This document shows positions 43,931 through 51,889 of a stretch of DNA of 64,000 bases, piece by piece; position 1 is the first letter of the stretch; each line of letters begins with the position of its first letter. The notes under the pieces were generated by a model. The model did no database searches. It was not told where the DNA came from and was given only the letters and a program-made list of their open reading frames with translations. The stretch is from Rhodococcus triatomae (GTDB lineage Bacteria > Actinomycetota > Actinomycetes > Mycobacteriales > Mycobacteriaceae), in the NCBI RefSeq assembly GCF_014217785.1, contig NZ_CP048814.1, positions 3,410,001 through 3,474,000 on the forward strand, given 5' to 3'. A program made the translations under genes and the position numbers.

Positions 43931-45001
43931 ATGCCCGACGCCCCGCCCCGCCGGTGGGTACTCCATCTCGACCTCGACCAGTTCATCGCCGCGGTCGAGA
44001 TCCTGAGGCGGCCGGAATTGCGTGGCCGTCCCGTCGTCGTGGGTGGTCACGGCGTTCCCGGAGAACGTGCGGTCGTCTCCACTGCGTCGTACGAGGCCCG
44101 CGAGTTCGGGGTCGGCTCCGGCATGCCGATGGTGACGGCTCGGCGCACGCTTCCGGATGCGGTCTTCCTGCCCGTCGACGCCGAGGCATACACCGCGGCA
44201 TCCGAGGCCGTGATGGGAGTGCTGCGCTCCTACGAGGCGCTCGTGGTCGAGGTCCTGGGGTGGGACGAGGCGTTCATCGGCGTACCCACGTCCGACCCGG
44301 AGGCGTGGGCTCGGGAGATCCGGCAGGCCGTGTACGCCGCGACCGAACTGCATTCGTCGACAGGCATCGGCGACAACAGGCTGCGGGCCAAGATCGCGAC
44401 GGGGTTCGCCAAGCCCCAGGGCATCTACCGCCTCACGGAGGCGAATTGGTACCTGGTGATGGGTGCCCGCCCGCCCGACGCGCTCTGGGGCGTCGGGTCC
44501 CGGACGGCGAAGAAGCTCGAGGCGTTGGGCATCACGACGGTGCGGCAGCTGGCGGCGACACCCGACGACGACCTCGCCGCGGTTTTCGGTCCGAAGATGG
44601 GCCCGTGGATCGGCAGCATCGGTAGGGGAGAAGCCTCCGCAGAGGTGAGTGCCGAACCGTGGGTTCCCCGTTCGCACAGCCGGGAGACCACGTTCCCACG
44701 GAACCTGGCGGACTGGGCCGAGGTGGCCGAACAAGCCCGGGTCCTCGCGGCCCGGGTCGCCGAGGACATCCGTGATGAGGGGCGACCGGGTGTGCGGGTT
44801 GGGCTGAAGGTGCGGTACGCACCCTTCTCGACCCACACCACGAGCCGCGCGCTGCCGGAACCGACGTTCGATGCGGAGATCCTCGCGGATGCTGCCGTCG
44901 CGCTGCTCGAGCGCCTCGACCACGATCGCGAGGTGCGTTTGCTGGGTGTCCGGGTCGAGATGACTCCGCCCGCGCAGAAGGAAAGTGGTCTTACCACTTG
45001 A
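43931..45001 (+). CDS. dinB2: DNA polymerase IV, DinB2/DinP type (Y family)
   Basis: A 356-residue Y-family polymerase. Metal-binding acidic residues are in LHLDLDQFIAAVE near residue 14 and VLGWDEAFIG near 108; the second motif replaces the common SxDE with GWDE, as in mycobacterial Rv3056. ASYEAREFGVGSGMPM near 54 is the finger region. The helix-hairpin-helix part has LWGVGSRTAKKLEALGITTV near 180. The little-finger domain contains VPRSHSRETTFPRNL near 243. No C-terminal beta-clamp motif is evident, again as in the DinB2 group. Expected role is low-fidelity or translesion synthesis. Confidence 0.88.
   Translation: MPDAPPRRWVLHLDLDQFIAAVEILRRPELRGRPVVVGGHGVPGERAVVSTASYEAREFGVGSGMPMVTARRTLPDAVFLPVDAEAYTAASEAVMGVLRSYEALVVEVLGWDEAFIGVPTSDPEAWAREIRQAVYAATELHSSTGIGDNRLRAKIATGFAKPQGIYRLTEANWYLVMGARPPDALWGVGSRTAKKLEALGITTVRQLAATPDDDLAAVFGPKMGPWIGSIGRGEASAEVSAEPWVPRSHSRETTFPRNLADWAEVAEQARVLAARVAEDIRDEGRPGVRVGLKVRYAPFSTHTTSRALPEPTFDAEILADAAVALLERLDHDREVRLLGVRVEMTPPAQKESGLTT
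44984..45000 (+). promoter_or_regulatory. FadR-like 17-bp palindromic operator
   Basis: AAGTGGTCTTACCACTT is a perfect dyad (7-bp arms, 3-bp centre) lying at the very end of dinB2 and 35 bp before the FadR-type regulator. Its TGGT-N3-ACCA core resembles FadR-subfamily GntR operators, so it is a candidate autoregulatory site. A TAGCGT -10-like hexamer at 45022-45027 would give a leaderless transcript. Confidence 0.6.
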
Positions 45002-45034
45002 CCACCTTCCGGGACGCGGCCTAGCGTGAGCGGT

Positions 45035-45766
45035 ATGGAACTCACTCCGGTGCAGCGCAGATCGGTGCCCGACGACGTGTTCGAGCAACTGCTGGAAGGG
45101 GTGGTCGGGGGCGGGCTGTCTCCGGGGGATGCGCTGATGAGCGAGCGCCGGATGGCGGAGGGCCTCGGTGTCTCTCGTCCTGCGGTGCGAGAAGCGTTGG
45201 GGCGCATCGTCGCACTGGGTCTGGTCGAGGTCAGGCAGGGCGGGACGACCGTCGTCAAGGATCTCCGCCGCTCCGCAGGGTTCGACCTGCTACCCCGGCT
45301 GCTCGTGCGGGGAGGTGAGGTCGATCTCGACGTGGCCCGCAGCATTCTGGAGGCCCGTCTGTGGAACGGCCCCAAGGTGGCCGAACTCGCTGCCGTCCGG
45401 GGCTCGGACGACCTCGGCTCGGTTCTCGACGGGGTGGTGGATGTACTGGCTGCAGCCACCGACGGCGTGCAACGTCAGCGCGTCGCGCTGGAGTTCTGGG
45501 ACCTGGTCGTCGACGCGGCGGATTCGATCACCTTTCGGTTGATGTTCAACACACTGCGGTTCTCGTACGAACCGATGATCGAGGCGCTCGCCGTGATGAT
45601 GTCCGCCGAGGTCGACGAGATCGGACGCTACCGGGCCGTCGTCTCGGCGATCGGCGACCGCGACGGCGAGCGGGCCTTCGAGTGCGCGCACCAGCTACTC
45701 GAGCCGGCGACAACGGCGCTCACCGACGTTCTCACTGCTGCGTCGGCTCTCGGGGAGGAGCGATGA
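45035..45766 (+). CDS. FadR-type GntR family transcriptional regulator
   Basis: A 243-residue regulator. The winged-helix domain spans residues 8-78 with SERRMAEGLGVSRPAVREALGRIVALGLVEVRQGG. The C-terminal FadR/FCD-like helical ligand domain has VALEFWDLVVDAADSITFRLMFNTL near 150. A perfect 17-bp palindrome precedes the gene and a related GGTAA-A-TTACC dyad lies before the FAD-linked oxidase at 46546. It therefore probably controls itself and the downstream hydroxylase/oxidase genes in response to an acid or acyl ligand (inference). Confidence 0.85.
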   Translation: MELTPVQRRSVPDDVFEQLLEGVVGGGLSPGDALMSERRMAEGLGVSRPAVREALGRIVALGLVEVRQGGTTVVKDLRRSAGFDLLPRLLVRGGEVDLDVARSILEARLWNGPKVAELAAVRGSDDLGSVLDGVVDVLAAATDGVQRQRVALEFWDLVVDAADSITFRLMFNTLRFSYEPMIEALAVMMSAEVDEIGRYRAVVSAIGDRDGERAFECAHQLLEPATTALTDVLTAASALGEER

Positions 45767-45803
45767 GGGCGACTCGTCCGACTCTCCGGCGTTCGGCAAG
45801 GGC

Positions 45804-46457
45804 GTGACGCTCGGGGGAGTCTGCCGAGAGTTCGTCCGCCACCCCAGTCCGTGGATCATCGGCACCCTGTTCCTCGGCGCACTGGTCACCCGGGTACTGC
45901 TCGGTGGGTGGAGTCCGGCGGACGCGCTCGTTCCGTTGGCGATGATCGCGACATTTCCGTTGCTGGAGTGGGTGATCCACGTCTTCGTTCTGCACTGGCG
46001 GCCCCGGCGCGTGGGTCCGTTGACCATCGACCCGCTGTTGGCGCGCAAGCATCGTGCACACCATCACGATCCGCGTGATCCGGTTCTGGACTTCATCCCC
46101 GCGCCGGTGTTCGTGTGGCTGGTGCCATTGTTGCTCGCGGTCACCGTGGTCGTGCTCCCGCGGCTCGAATGGGGTCTGACGTTCCTGATCGGAATCACTG
46201 CGCTCGGCCTGGCCTACGAGTGGACGCATTTCCTCATCCACACCGATTACAGGCCGAAGAGCGCCCTCTACAAGGCGACGTGGCGTCATCACCGCGACCA
46301 TCACTACCGCAACGAGCACTACTGGTTCACCGTCACCACCTCGGGAACGGCCGACCGCCTGCTGGGAACGGGACCCGACCCCTCCGAGGTGGAGAAGTCG
46401 CCCACCGCGAAGCGACTGCACGGGCTGGACGTCACCCCGCGCCGAATGAAGCGTTGA
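45804..46457 (+). CDS. Sterol desaturase/fatty acid hydroxylase family membrane protein
   Basis: A 217-residue integral membrane di-iron enzyme. The histidine clusters of the family are present: HVFVLH near residue 59, KHRAHHHD near 80, HFLIH near 149 and RHHRDHHYRNEHYW near 163. Four membrane helices surround them. Such enzymes hydroxylate or desaturate lipids using O2. It starts with GTG shortly after the FadR-type regulator and precedes an FAD-linked oxidase. The lipid substrate is unknown. Confidence 0.85.
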   Translation: MTLGGVCREFVRHPSPWIIGTLFLGALVTRVLLGGWSPADALVPLAMIATFPLLEWVIHVFVLHWRPRRVGPLTIDPLLARKHRAHHHDPRDPVLDFIPAPVFVWLVPLLLAVTVVVLPRLEWGLTFLIGITALGLAYEWTHFLIHTDYRPKSALYKATWRHHRDHHYRNEHYWFTVTTSGTADRLLGTGPDPSEVEKSPTAKRLHGLDVTPRRMKR

Positions 46458-46483
46458 CAGTTGACCCAGTGGTAAATTACCGT
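46454..46483 (+). promoter_or_regulatory. Putative promoter with palindrome before the FAD-linked oxidase
   Basis: TTGACA (46454-46459), an 18-bp spacer and TACCGT (46478-46483) form a possible promoter. The perfect 11-bp dyad GGTAA-A-TTACC (46471-46481) lies in it, and AGTGGTAA resembles half of the palindrome near the FadR-type gene. Confidence 0.45.
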
Positions 46484-46545
46484 CCGGTCAATTCACTTCC
46501 GGTCACTTCTCGGACGGGGAGTGACCAGAGAGGACGGAGGACGCG

Positions 46546-48168
46546 ATGCCCGGGCGAACACGGTCGTGGTGGGGGTGGGGCGCGGTCGAGGACGCCGTCG
46601 TCGGCGCCGAGCGCACTGCCCTCACCGAGCGGGTCGCGGCGCTGCTCCCAGGCGCCGATCTCGGAGTTCACGAGCCGCCCGCTCTCGAGTCCCTCACGAT
46701 CGCCCCGCCGCGGATCGCACCGCCGGACGCGCTCGCGCACCTGATGTCGGCGGACACCGAGGACCGGGTCCGGCACGGTCACGGGCAGGCATTCCGCGAC
46801 GTCGTCCGCTGTCTGCTCGGGAAGATCCCGCCCGCACCGGATCTCGTGGCACGTCCGGCGAACGAGCGCGACGTCGTCGACGTCCTCGACTGGTGTTCGC
46901 GCGCCGGGATCGCGGTGATTCCCTACGGCGGTGGCACATCCGTCGTCGGTGGAGTCGAGCCGCGGACGGGCGGGGACCACGTCGGCGTGCTGAGCTTGGA
47001 CACGGGCGAGATGAGTGCGGTGCTCGAGGTCGACCCGGTCGGTCGAGCCGCGCGTATCCAGGCCGGGATCCTCGGCCCCGCGCTCGAGGATGCGCTCCGC
47101 GGAGACGGATACACACTGCGTCACTTCCCGCAGTCCTTCGAGTTCTCCACTCTGGGAGGCTGGCTGGCCACGCGCGCGGGTGGACACTTCGCGACGGGGC
47201 CGACCCACATCGACGACCTCGTCGAGTCGATGCGGGTGGTGACGCCGGCCGGAATCTCGCAGTCTCGCCGGCTGCCCGGCTCGGGGGCCGGGCCGTCGCC
47301 CGATCGGCTGTTTCTCGGGTCCGAGGGAATCCTGGGTGTCGTGACCGAGGCGTGGATGAGACTCCAGGAACGTCCGCGATGGCGGGCCGGAGCATCGGTC
47401 GAGTTCGGTGACTACTCGGCCGCGGTCGAGGCCACCAGGCTCATCGCGCAGTCGGGACTGTCCCCGGCCAACTGCCGTCTGCTGGATCCGATGGAGGCGA
47501 TGCTCAACGCCGGAACCACCAGTGCGGGAGGTGTCCTGGTGCTGGGGTTCGAATCGGCGGACCATCCGGTCTCGGACGCGCTGGACCGGGCGCTGGAGAT
47601 CTGTCGTGACCACGGCGGGCACGTTCCGGGCCGCGTTCGGGTCACCGGACCGGGTTCGGACCCCGCGGGCCGGCCGACGGCCGAGGCGGCCGACCGCTGG
47701 CGCTCCTCCTTCTTGCGCATGCCCTACCAGCGGGACGCGCTCGCCGCGCAGTCGATGATCGTGGAGACCTTCGAAACGGCCTGCACGTGGGACCGTTTCG
47801 ACGAGTTGCGCGCCGGCGTACTCGCCGCGGCAGCGGCCGCATTCGAGGACACCGGGGTCACCGGGGTGGTGACGTGCCGGTTCACCCACGTGTACCCGGA
47901 CGGTCCCGCGCCGTACTTCGGCGTCTACGCGGCGGGACGATGGGGAAGCACGGTCGCGCAGTGGGACGACATCAAGGCCGCCGTCTCCGAGGCACTGTCT
48001 GCCGCCGGTGGCACGATCACCCACCACCACGCGGTCGGACGGGACCATCGACCGTGGTACGACGGCCAGCGGCCCGAGCCGTTCGCGGCTGCGCTGCGGG
48101 CGGCGAAGTCGACGCTGGACCCGGCTGGGATACTCAACCCCGGAGTACTGATCGACCCTGTGTACTGA
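46546..48168 (+). CDS. FAD-linked oxidase (alkyl-DHAP synthase/glycolate oxidase-like)
   Basis: A 540-residue protein of the VAO/PCMH family. The FAD-binding region includes VIPYGGGTSVVGGVEP near residue 125, DPVGRAARIQAGILGPALEDALR near 163, and HFPQSFEFSTLGGWLATRAGGHFA near 190. The C-terminal part contains CRFTHVYPDGPAPYFGV near 445 and a His-rich loop ITHHHAVGRDHRPWY near 486, as in alkyldihydroxyacetonephosphate synthase-like enzymes. Bacterial members oxidise hydroxy acids or are involved in lipid formation. It probably shares control with the FadR-type gene upstream. Confidence 0.85.
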   Translation: MPGRTRSWWGWGAVEDAVVGAERTALTERVAALLPGADLGVHEPPALESLTIAPPRIAPPDALAHLMSADTEDRVRHGHGQAFRDVVRCLLGKIPPAPDLVARPANERDVVDVLDWCSRAGIAVIPYGGGTSVVGGVEPRTGGDHVGVLSLDTGEMSAVLEVDPVGRAARIQAGILGPALEDALRGDGYTLRHFPQSFEFSTLGGWLATRAGGHFATGPTHIDDLVESMRVVTPAGISQSRRLPGSGAGPSPDRLFLGSEGILGVVTEAWMRLQERPRWRAGASVEFGDYSAAVEATRLIAQSGLSPANCRLLDPMEAMLNAGTTSAGGVLVLGFESADHPVSDALDRALEICRDHGGHVPGRVRVTGPGSDPAGRPTAEAADRWRSSFLRMPYQRDALAAQSMIVETFETACTWDRFDELRAGVLAAAAAAFEDTGVTGVVTCRFTHVYPDGPAPYFGVYAAGRWGSTVAQWDDIKAAVSEALSAAGGTITHHHAVGRDHRPWYDGQRPEPFAAALRAAKSTLDPAGILNPGVLIDPVY

Positions 48169-48247
48169 CGTGCACTGTGCGGCGACGGGCCGGGAGTGCC
48201 GACAGATCCAGAACACTGATGGATCCGACCGTGGTGGAGGAGACGAC

Positions 48248-48772
48248 ATGATCGCGAGCGTGAGTGGCAACGTGCCGGAGGTGGCCGAGTCGGCGTGGGT
48301 GGCGCCGAATGCGACGGTCGTCGGGCGAGTCCGCATCGACGAGGGAGTCGGGGTGTTCTACTCGGCCGTGGTGCGGGGGGATCTCGAGGCGATCGAGATC
48401 GGCGCGAACAGCAACATTCAGGACGGTGCGGTTCTGCACGCCGATCCCGGGCGTCCACTCGTGGTGGGCAGCGGAGTCTCGGTGGGTCACAACGCCGTGC
48501 TGCACGGTTGCACCGTCGGTGACGACGTACTGATCGGCATGGGCTCGACGGTTCTCAACGGTGCGACGATCGGTGCGGGAAGTCTGATCGCGGCGAATGC
48601 TCTCGTCCCCGAGGGCACCGACATCCCGCCGGGGTCGCTCGTCGCGGGCGTGCCCGGCAAGGTTCGGCGGGAGCTGAGCGAGGCGGAGCGGGCCAACCTC
48701 GTGACGAACGCGAAGGTGTACGTCGAGTTGACCAAGGTGCACTCGTCGCAGTCCGAGGTGATCGACGGGTGA
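48248..48772 (+). CDS. Gamma carbonic anhydrase family protein (hexapeptide repeat)
   Basis: A 174-residue left-handed beta-helix protein. Hexapeptide turns run through most of the chain (for example VVGRVRIDEGVGVFYSAVVR, GCTVGDDVLIGMGSTVLNG, GATIGAGSLIAANALVPEG). Three histidines in the metal-binding pattern are present (GAVLHADP, VGHNAVLHGC). GGAGGAG upstream fixes the ATG. The stop overlaps the TetR start by GTGA. Whether it has carbonic anhydrase activity is uncertain, since many family members are inactive. Confidence 0.88.
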   Translation: MIASVSGNVPEVAESAWVAPNATVVGRVRIDEGVGVFYSAVVRGDLEAIEIGANSNIQDGAVLHADPGRPLVVGSGVSVGHNAVLHGCTVGDDVLIGMGSTVLNGATIGAGSLIAANALVPEGTDIPPGSLVAGVPGKVRRELSEAERANLVTNAKVYVELTKVHSSQSEVIDG

Positions 48773-49374
48773 GCGGTCGGGCGGGGACCAAGGGTGTGCC
48801 GCGCGCGCAGCGCGAGGAACTGATCCTCGACGCCGCTCAGGCCGAGTTCGGTCTGCGCGGCTACGCGCACGCGTCCGTCCCCGCCGTCGCCGCGGCGGCC
48901 GGAGTGTCGAAACCGCTCGTGTACGCGTATTTCGGATCGCGCGCGGACCTGTACGCCGCCTGCGTGGCACAGGTGGGCGAGCGGCTGGTGGCCGCGGTGC
49001 GCGCCGCCCAGGGGTCAGGTGACGCCGGTTCGCGTGCACTGGCGACGCTCGAGGCGTTGTTCGTGGCTCTCGACGGTCGTCCGTACGTATGGAACATTCT
49101 CTACGACAACACGATCCGTCGCGACGATGCCGTCTGGGAGATCGCTCGCCCCTATCGGGAGCAGCTCGACGACATGGGCCACGAGGGCGTCGTCGCCGTG
49201 CTCGCCCCGACGTCGGCAACTCCGCACGATGCCGACGCCTCACTCCTGCGTGCCCTGTGGTTCTCTGCGGTGACCACGGTGATCTCCTGGTGGTCGGACC
49301 ATCCCGACGAGAGTCCGGCAGAGATGACCGAGCGCTGTCGCCGGGTGTTCGGAGCGCTCCTGCGGCGTTCGTAG
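48769..49374 (+). CDS. TetR/AcrR family transcriptional regulator
   Basis: A 201-residue TetR protein. QREELILDAAQAEFGLRGYA leads into the helix-turn-helix VPAVAAAAGVSKPLVYAYFGS (about residues 35-55). The helical C-terminal domain includes WFSAVTTVISWWSDHP near 165. It is coupled to the gamma carbonic anhydrase-like gene by a 4-bp overlap and converges on the SIMPL gene. The targets and ligand are unknown. Confidence 0.87.
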   Translation: MSGRAGTKGVPRAQREELILDAAQAEFGLRGYAHASVPAVAAAAGVSKPLVYAYFGSRADLYAACVAQVGERLVAAVRAAQGSGDAGSRALATLEALFVALDGRPYVWNILYDNTIRRDDAVWEIARPYREQLDDMGHEGVVAVLAPTSATPHDADASLLRALWFSAVTTVISWWSDHPDESPAEMTERCRRVFGALLRRS

Positions 49375-49390
49375 TCCGTTCGGACCTCGC

Positions 49391-50113
49391 TCACCACGCC
49401 TCGAATCGGGCGTGCACGTCTGCGGTGACCGTGACGTCCTCCGGCCGGAGCGCGATCGGTTCGCCGCCCGCGGAGGCCGCGTAGGCGCGTAGCGCGACCC
49501 CGGAGGGCGGAGTGGACGCCTCCGCCCCGAGTAGCCCCGGATCGGCGACAGCCGTGGCGCGAATGTTCCGGCAGCCCAGGGTCTCCGCGTACGTCCGCGC
49601 CTTGGCGTGGGCATCTTCCACTGCGCGGGCGCGAACCCTTCCGGTCACGTCGTCGAGTGTCGCGGCCGTCAGCGACCACTCGAATCGCCCCACCTCGACG
49701 CCGTCGATCCCGGCGACGGTGTCGACGAAGTCGCTCAACGGCCCGGTGTCGAAGATCCTCTCCGCGGGGGCCGTGTCGTCCGAGCCGCCGGGAGGCGCTT
49801 CGAAGGTCACCTCGAGGGCGGCCTCGGCCCGGTGGACGTACGGCAACTGGTTGCCGTCCCTGTTGTGCGGGCGATGGCGGGTGTGTCGCACCTGATCGAG
49901 TGCCCATCGGGTGATCGGCCCGGTCGATGCGTCGTGGCGGGCTGTGACCTCGTCGGTGAGCGCACGAACGGCAGCCGACGCGGCGGCGACGGCGCGGTCG
50001 CCGTCCCCACTCTCGATGCGGACGACGAGGGAGACGGTGCACTGCTCGGGCGCCCGTGTGGCCTCGCCGTGCCCGGTGACCGTGACGGTGACGGTGTGGG
50101 TGTCGGTGTCCAT
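49391..50113 (-). CDS. SIMPL domain (DUF541) protein
   Basis: A 240-residue protein. The start at MDTDTHTVTVTVTGHGEA is preferred because it begins directly with the first strand and has GGAAG upstream; a longer reading adds unlikely residues. DUF541 features are TVTVTGHGEATRAPEQCTVSLVVR, AVRALTDEV, the middle VTFEAPPG, and RARAVEDAHAKARTYAETLGCR near 175 followed by ALRAYAASAGG. No signal peptide is evident, so it appears cytoplasmic, unlike many secreted SIMPL proteins. The molecular function is not known. Confidence 0.8.
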   Translation of the reverse strand: MDTDTHTVTVTVTGHGEATRAPEQCTVSLVVRIESGDGDRAVAAASAAVRALTDEVTARHDASTGPITRWALDQVRHTRHRPHNRDGNQLPYVHRAEAALEVTFEAPPGGSDDTAPAERIFDTGPLSDFVDTVAGIDGVEVGRFEWSLTAATLDDVTGRVRARAVEDAHAKARTYAETLGCRNIRATAVADPGLLGAEASTPPSGVALRAYAASAGGEPIALRPEDVTVTADVHARFEAW

Positions 50114-50208
50114 GCTTCCAGTGTCCCCGTCCCCGGAGTGATGCCCGGCCGCTCGAGTCGTTCGCACGGCGAATGATGTGAGGTGGCTCACTCGTCCCCA
50201 CTTTCGGG

Positions 50209-50238
50209 GGTAGTGGCTCCGTGATGCGGGTCACTACC
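50209..50238. promoter_or_regulatory. Inverted repeat in the divergent region before the MHS transporter
   Basis: GGTAGTG (50209-50215) and CACTACC (50232-50238) form a perfect 7-bp dyad with 16 bp between, roughly 90 bp before the transporter start. It is a candidate operator or stem. Confidence 0.4.
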
Positions 50239-50327
50239 TTTTCCTCATCGCGCGGCGGCGTTCGCCGTCGATCGGATCAGGTTCGACTCGCATCATGCTC
50301 GACACGGATCATTTCGGAGGAGACCAC

Positions 50328-51692
50328 GTGACCACAGTCCCGAGTACGGGCGCGTCCGGGGCCGGTGCGCCTGCGGCTGTCGCGCCGGAGCAGGGCACCG
50401 GAGGGCCCGGCATCCGGCGAGTCGCCATCGCCAGTTGCATCGGTACCACCATCGAGTTCTACGACTTCTTCATCTACGGCACCGCCGCCGCCCTCGTGTT
50501 CCCCACGGTGTTCTTTCCCGCGCTCGGCGCGACCGCGGGCACGGTGGCCTCGTTCGCCACGTTCGCCGTCGCGTTCTTCGCCCGGCCGGTCGGAGCGATG
50601 CTGTTCGGCCACTTCGGTGATCGAATCGGCCGCAAGAAGACGCTGGTCTCGACCCTGCTGCTCATGGGCATCTCGACCCTGCTGATCGGGCTGCTCCCGG
50701 GCGCCGACACGATCGGTGTCGCCGCGCCGATCATCCTGGTGCTGCTGCGTTTCGCCCAGGGGTTCGCCGTCGGTGGCGAATGGGCCGGCGCGACGTTGCT
50801 CACCGCCGAGTACGCCCCACCGGGCAAACGCGGGATGTACGCGATGTTCCCGCAGCTCGGTCCGGCCATCGCGTTCGCACTGTCGAGCGGCACGTTCCTG
50901 TTCACCGGGCTGGCGCTCGGCGACACCAACGAGGCCTTCCTCACCTACGGATGGCGTATCCCGTTCCTGTTCAGCATCGTCCTGGTCGGTATCGGTCTCT
51001 ACATGCGGCTGGCGATCGAGGAGACGCCGGTGTTCCGCGCCGAGGCCGCGGCCCGTTCGGCCGCCGACCGGGAGTCGGGTGAGAAGCGGACGCTGCCGTT
51101 CCTCGACGCCTGGCGGTTCCAGACCAGGGAGATCCTGCTGTCGGCGGGTGCGCTCGCGATCATGTTCGCCTTCTTCTACATGGGCACTGCGTATCTCACC
51201 AGCTACGCCACCACGGAGCTGGGATTCTCGCGGCCGTTCGTGCTCACCGTCGGAATCTGTGCCTCGGTGGTCTTCGGCGCCGCGGTCGTGGTGTCCGCGC
51301 TGTACTCCGACCGGGTGGGCCGACGCAAGGTCATCATGATCTCGTGTGGCTTCGCGGTCGTGTGGGCGCTCGTGCTCTTCCCGTTGCTGGACACCGGATC
51401 TCCGGTCGCCTTCGTCGTCGGCACGGTCGTCACACTCGCGATCTTCGGCATCGCCTACGGGCCGTGTGGGGCACTGCTTCCCGAGATGTTCCACACCCGG
51501 TACCGCTACACCGGTGCCGGTCTCGGCTACAACCTCGCCGGCGTTCTCGGTGGCGCGATTCCGCCGTTGCTCGCCGCGCCCCTCGCCGCGTCCTACGGCA
51601 GCATCGCGATCGGTATCATGCTCGCACTGCTGGGCGTGCTCAGCTTCGTCTGCACCCGGGCGCTCGTCGAGACCAGTCAGCGAGCCCTGTGA
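50328..51692 (+). CDS. MFS transporter, metabolite:H+ symporter (MHS) family
   Basis: A 454-residue transporter with 12 predicted membrane helices. The GTG start is preceded by GGAGGAG. MHS-type landmarks: SCIGTTIEFYDFFIYGTAAALVF near residue 38, GHFGDRIGRKKTLV near 97, RFAQGFAVGGEWAGATLL near 145, and YGWRIPFLFSIVLVGIGLYMR near 205. Substrates of this family are small carboxylates, betaines or keto acids. It precedes the leucine/isovalerate block by about 200 bp, so a branched-chain acid is a possible substrate. This is not proven. Confidence 0.88.
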   Translation: MTTVPSTGASGAGAPAAVAPEQGTGGPGIRRVAIASCIGTTIEFYDFFIYGTAAALVFPTVFFPALGATAGTVASFATFAVAFFARPVGAMLFGHFGDRIGRKKTLVSTLLLMGISTLLIGLLPGADTIGVAAPIILVLLRFAQGFAVGGEWAGATLLTAEYAPPGKRGMYAMFPQLGPAIAFALSSGTFLFTGLALGDTNEAFLTYGWRIPFLFSIVLVGIGLYMRLAIEETPVFRAEAAARSAADRESGEKRTLPFLDAWRFQTREILLSAGALAIMFAFFYMGTAYLTSYATTELGFSRPFVLTVGICASVVFGAAVVVSALYSDRVGRRKVIMISCGFAVVWALVLFPLLDTGSPVAFVVGTVVTLAIFGIAYGPCGALLPEMFHTRYRYTGAGLGYNLAGVLGGAIPPLLAAPLAASYGSIAIGIMLALLGVLSFVCTRALVETSQRAL

Positions 51693-51788
51693 CGTTTCGT
51701 GTCCACACACCCTGATTCCTTCCCGCCATGCCTTCCCGACCATGGCGTCGACATCCTGGTTCCCCCGATCGGGGTTCCGAGACCACAG

Positions 51789-51809
51789 CGTGTCCGGATT
51801 CCGAACACG
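51789..51809 (+). promoter_or_regulatory. Imperfect 21-bp palindrome before the acyl-CoA synthetase
   Basis: CGTGT-c-CGG-ATT-CCG-a-ACACG is a near-perfect dyad roughly 80 bp before the start of the acyl-CoA synthetase, a suitable location for a regulator. No known consensus was matched. Confidence 0.45.
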
Positions 51810-51889
51810 TGCGGCCACCGATCGTCGACCATGGTGGGAAGGAACAGGGGCGAAAGCTGTATCCGAGTACGACCGAGGAGAGATCGACG

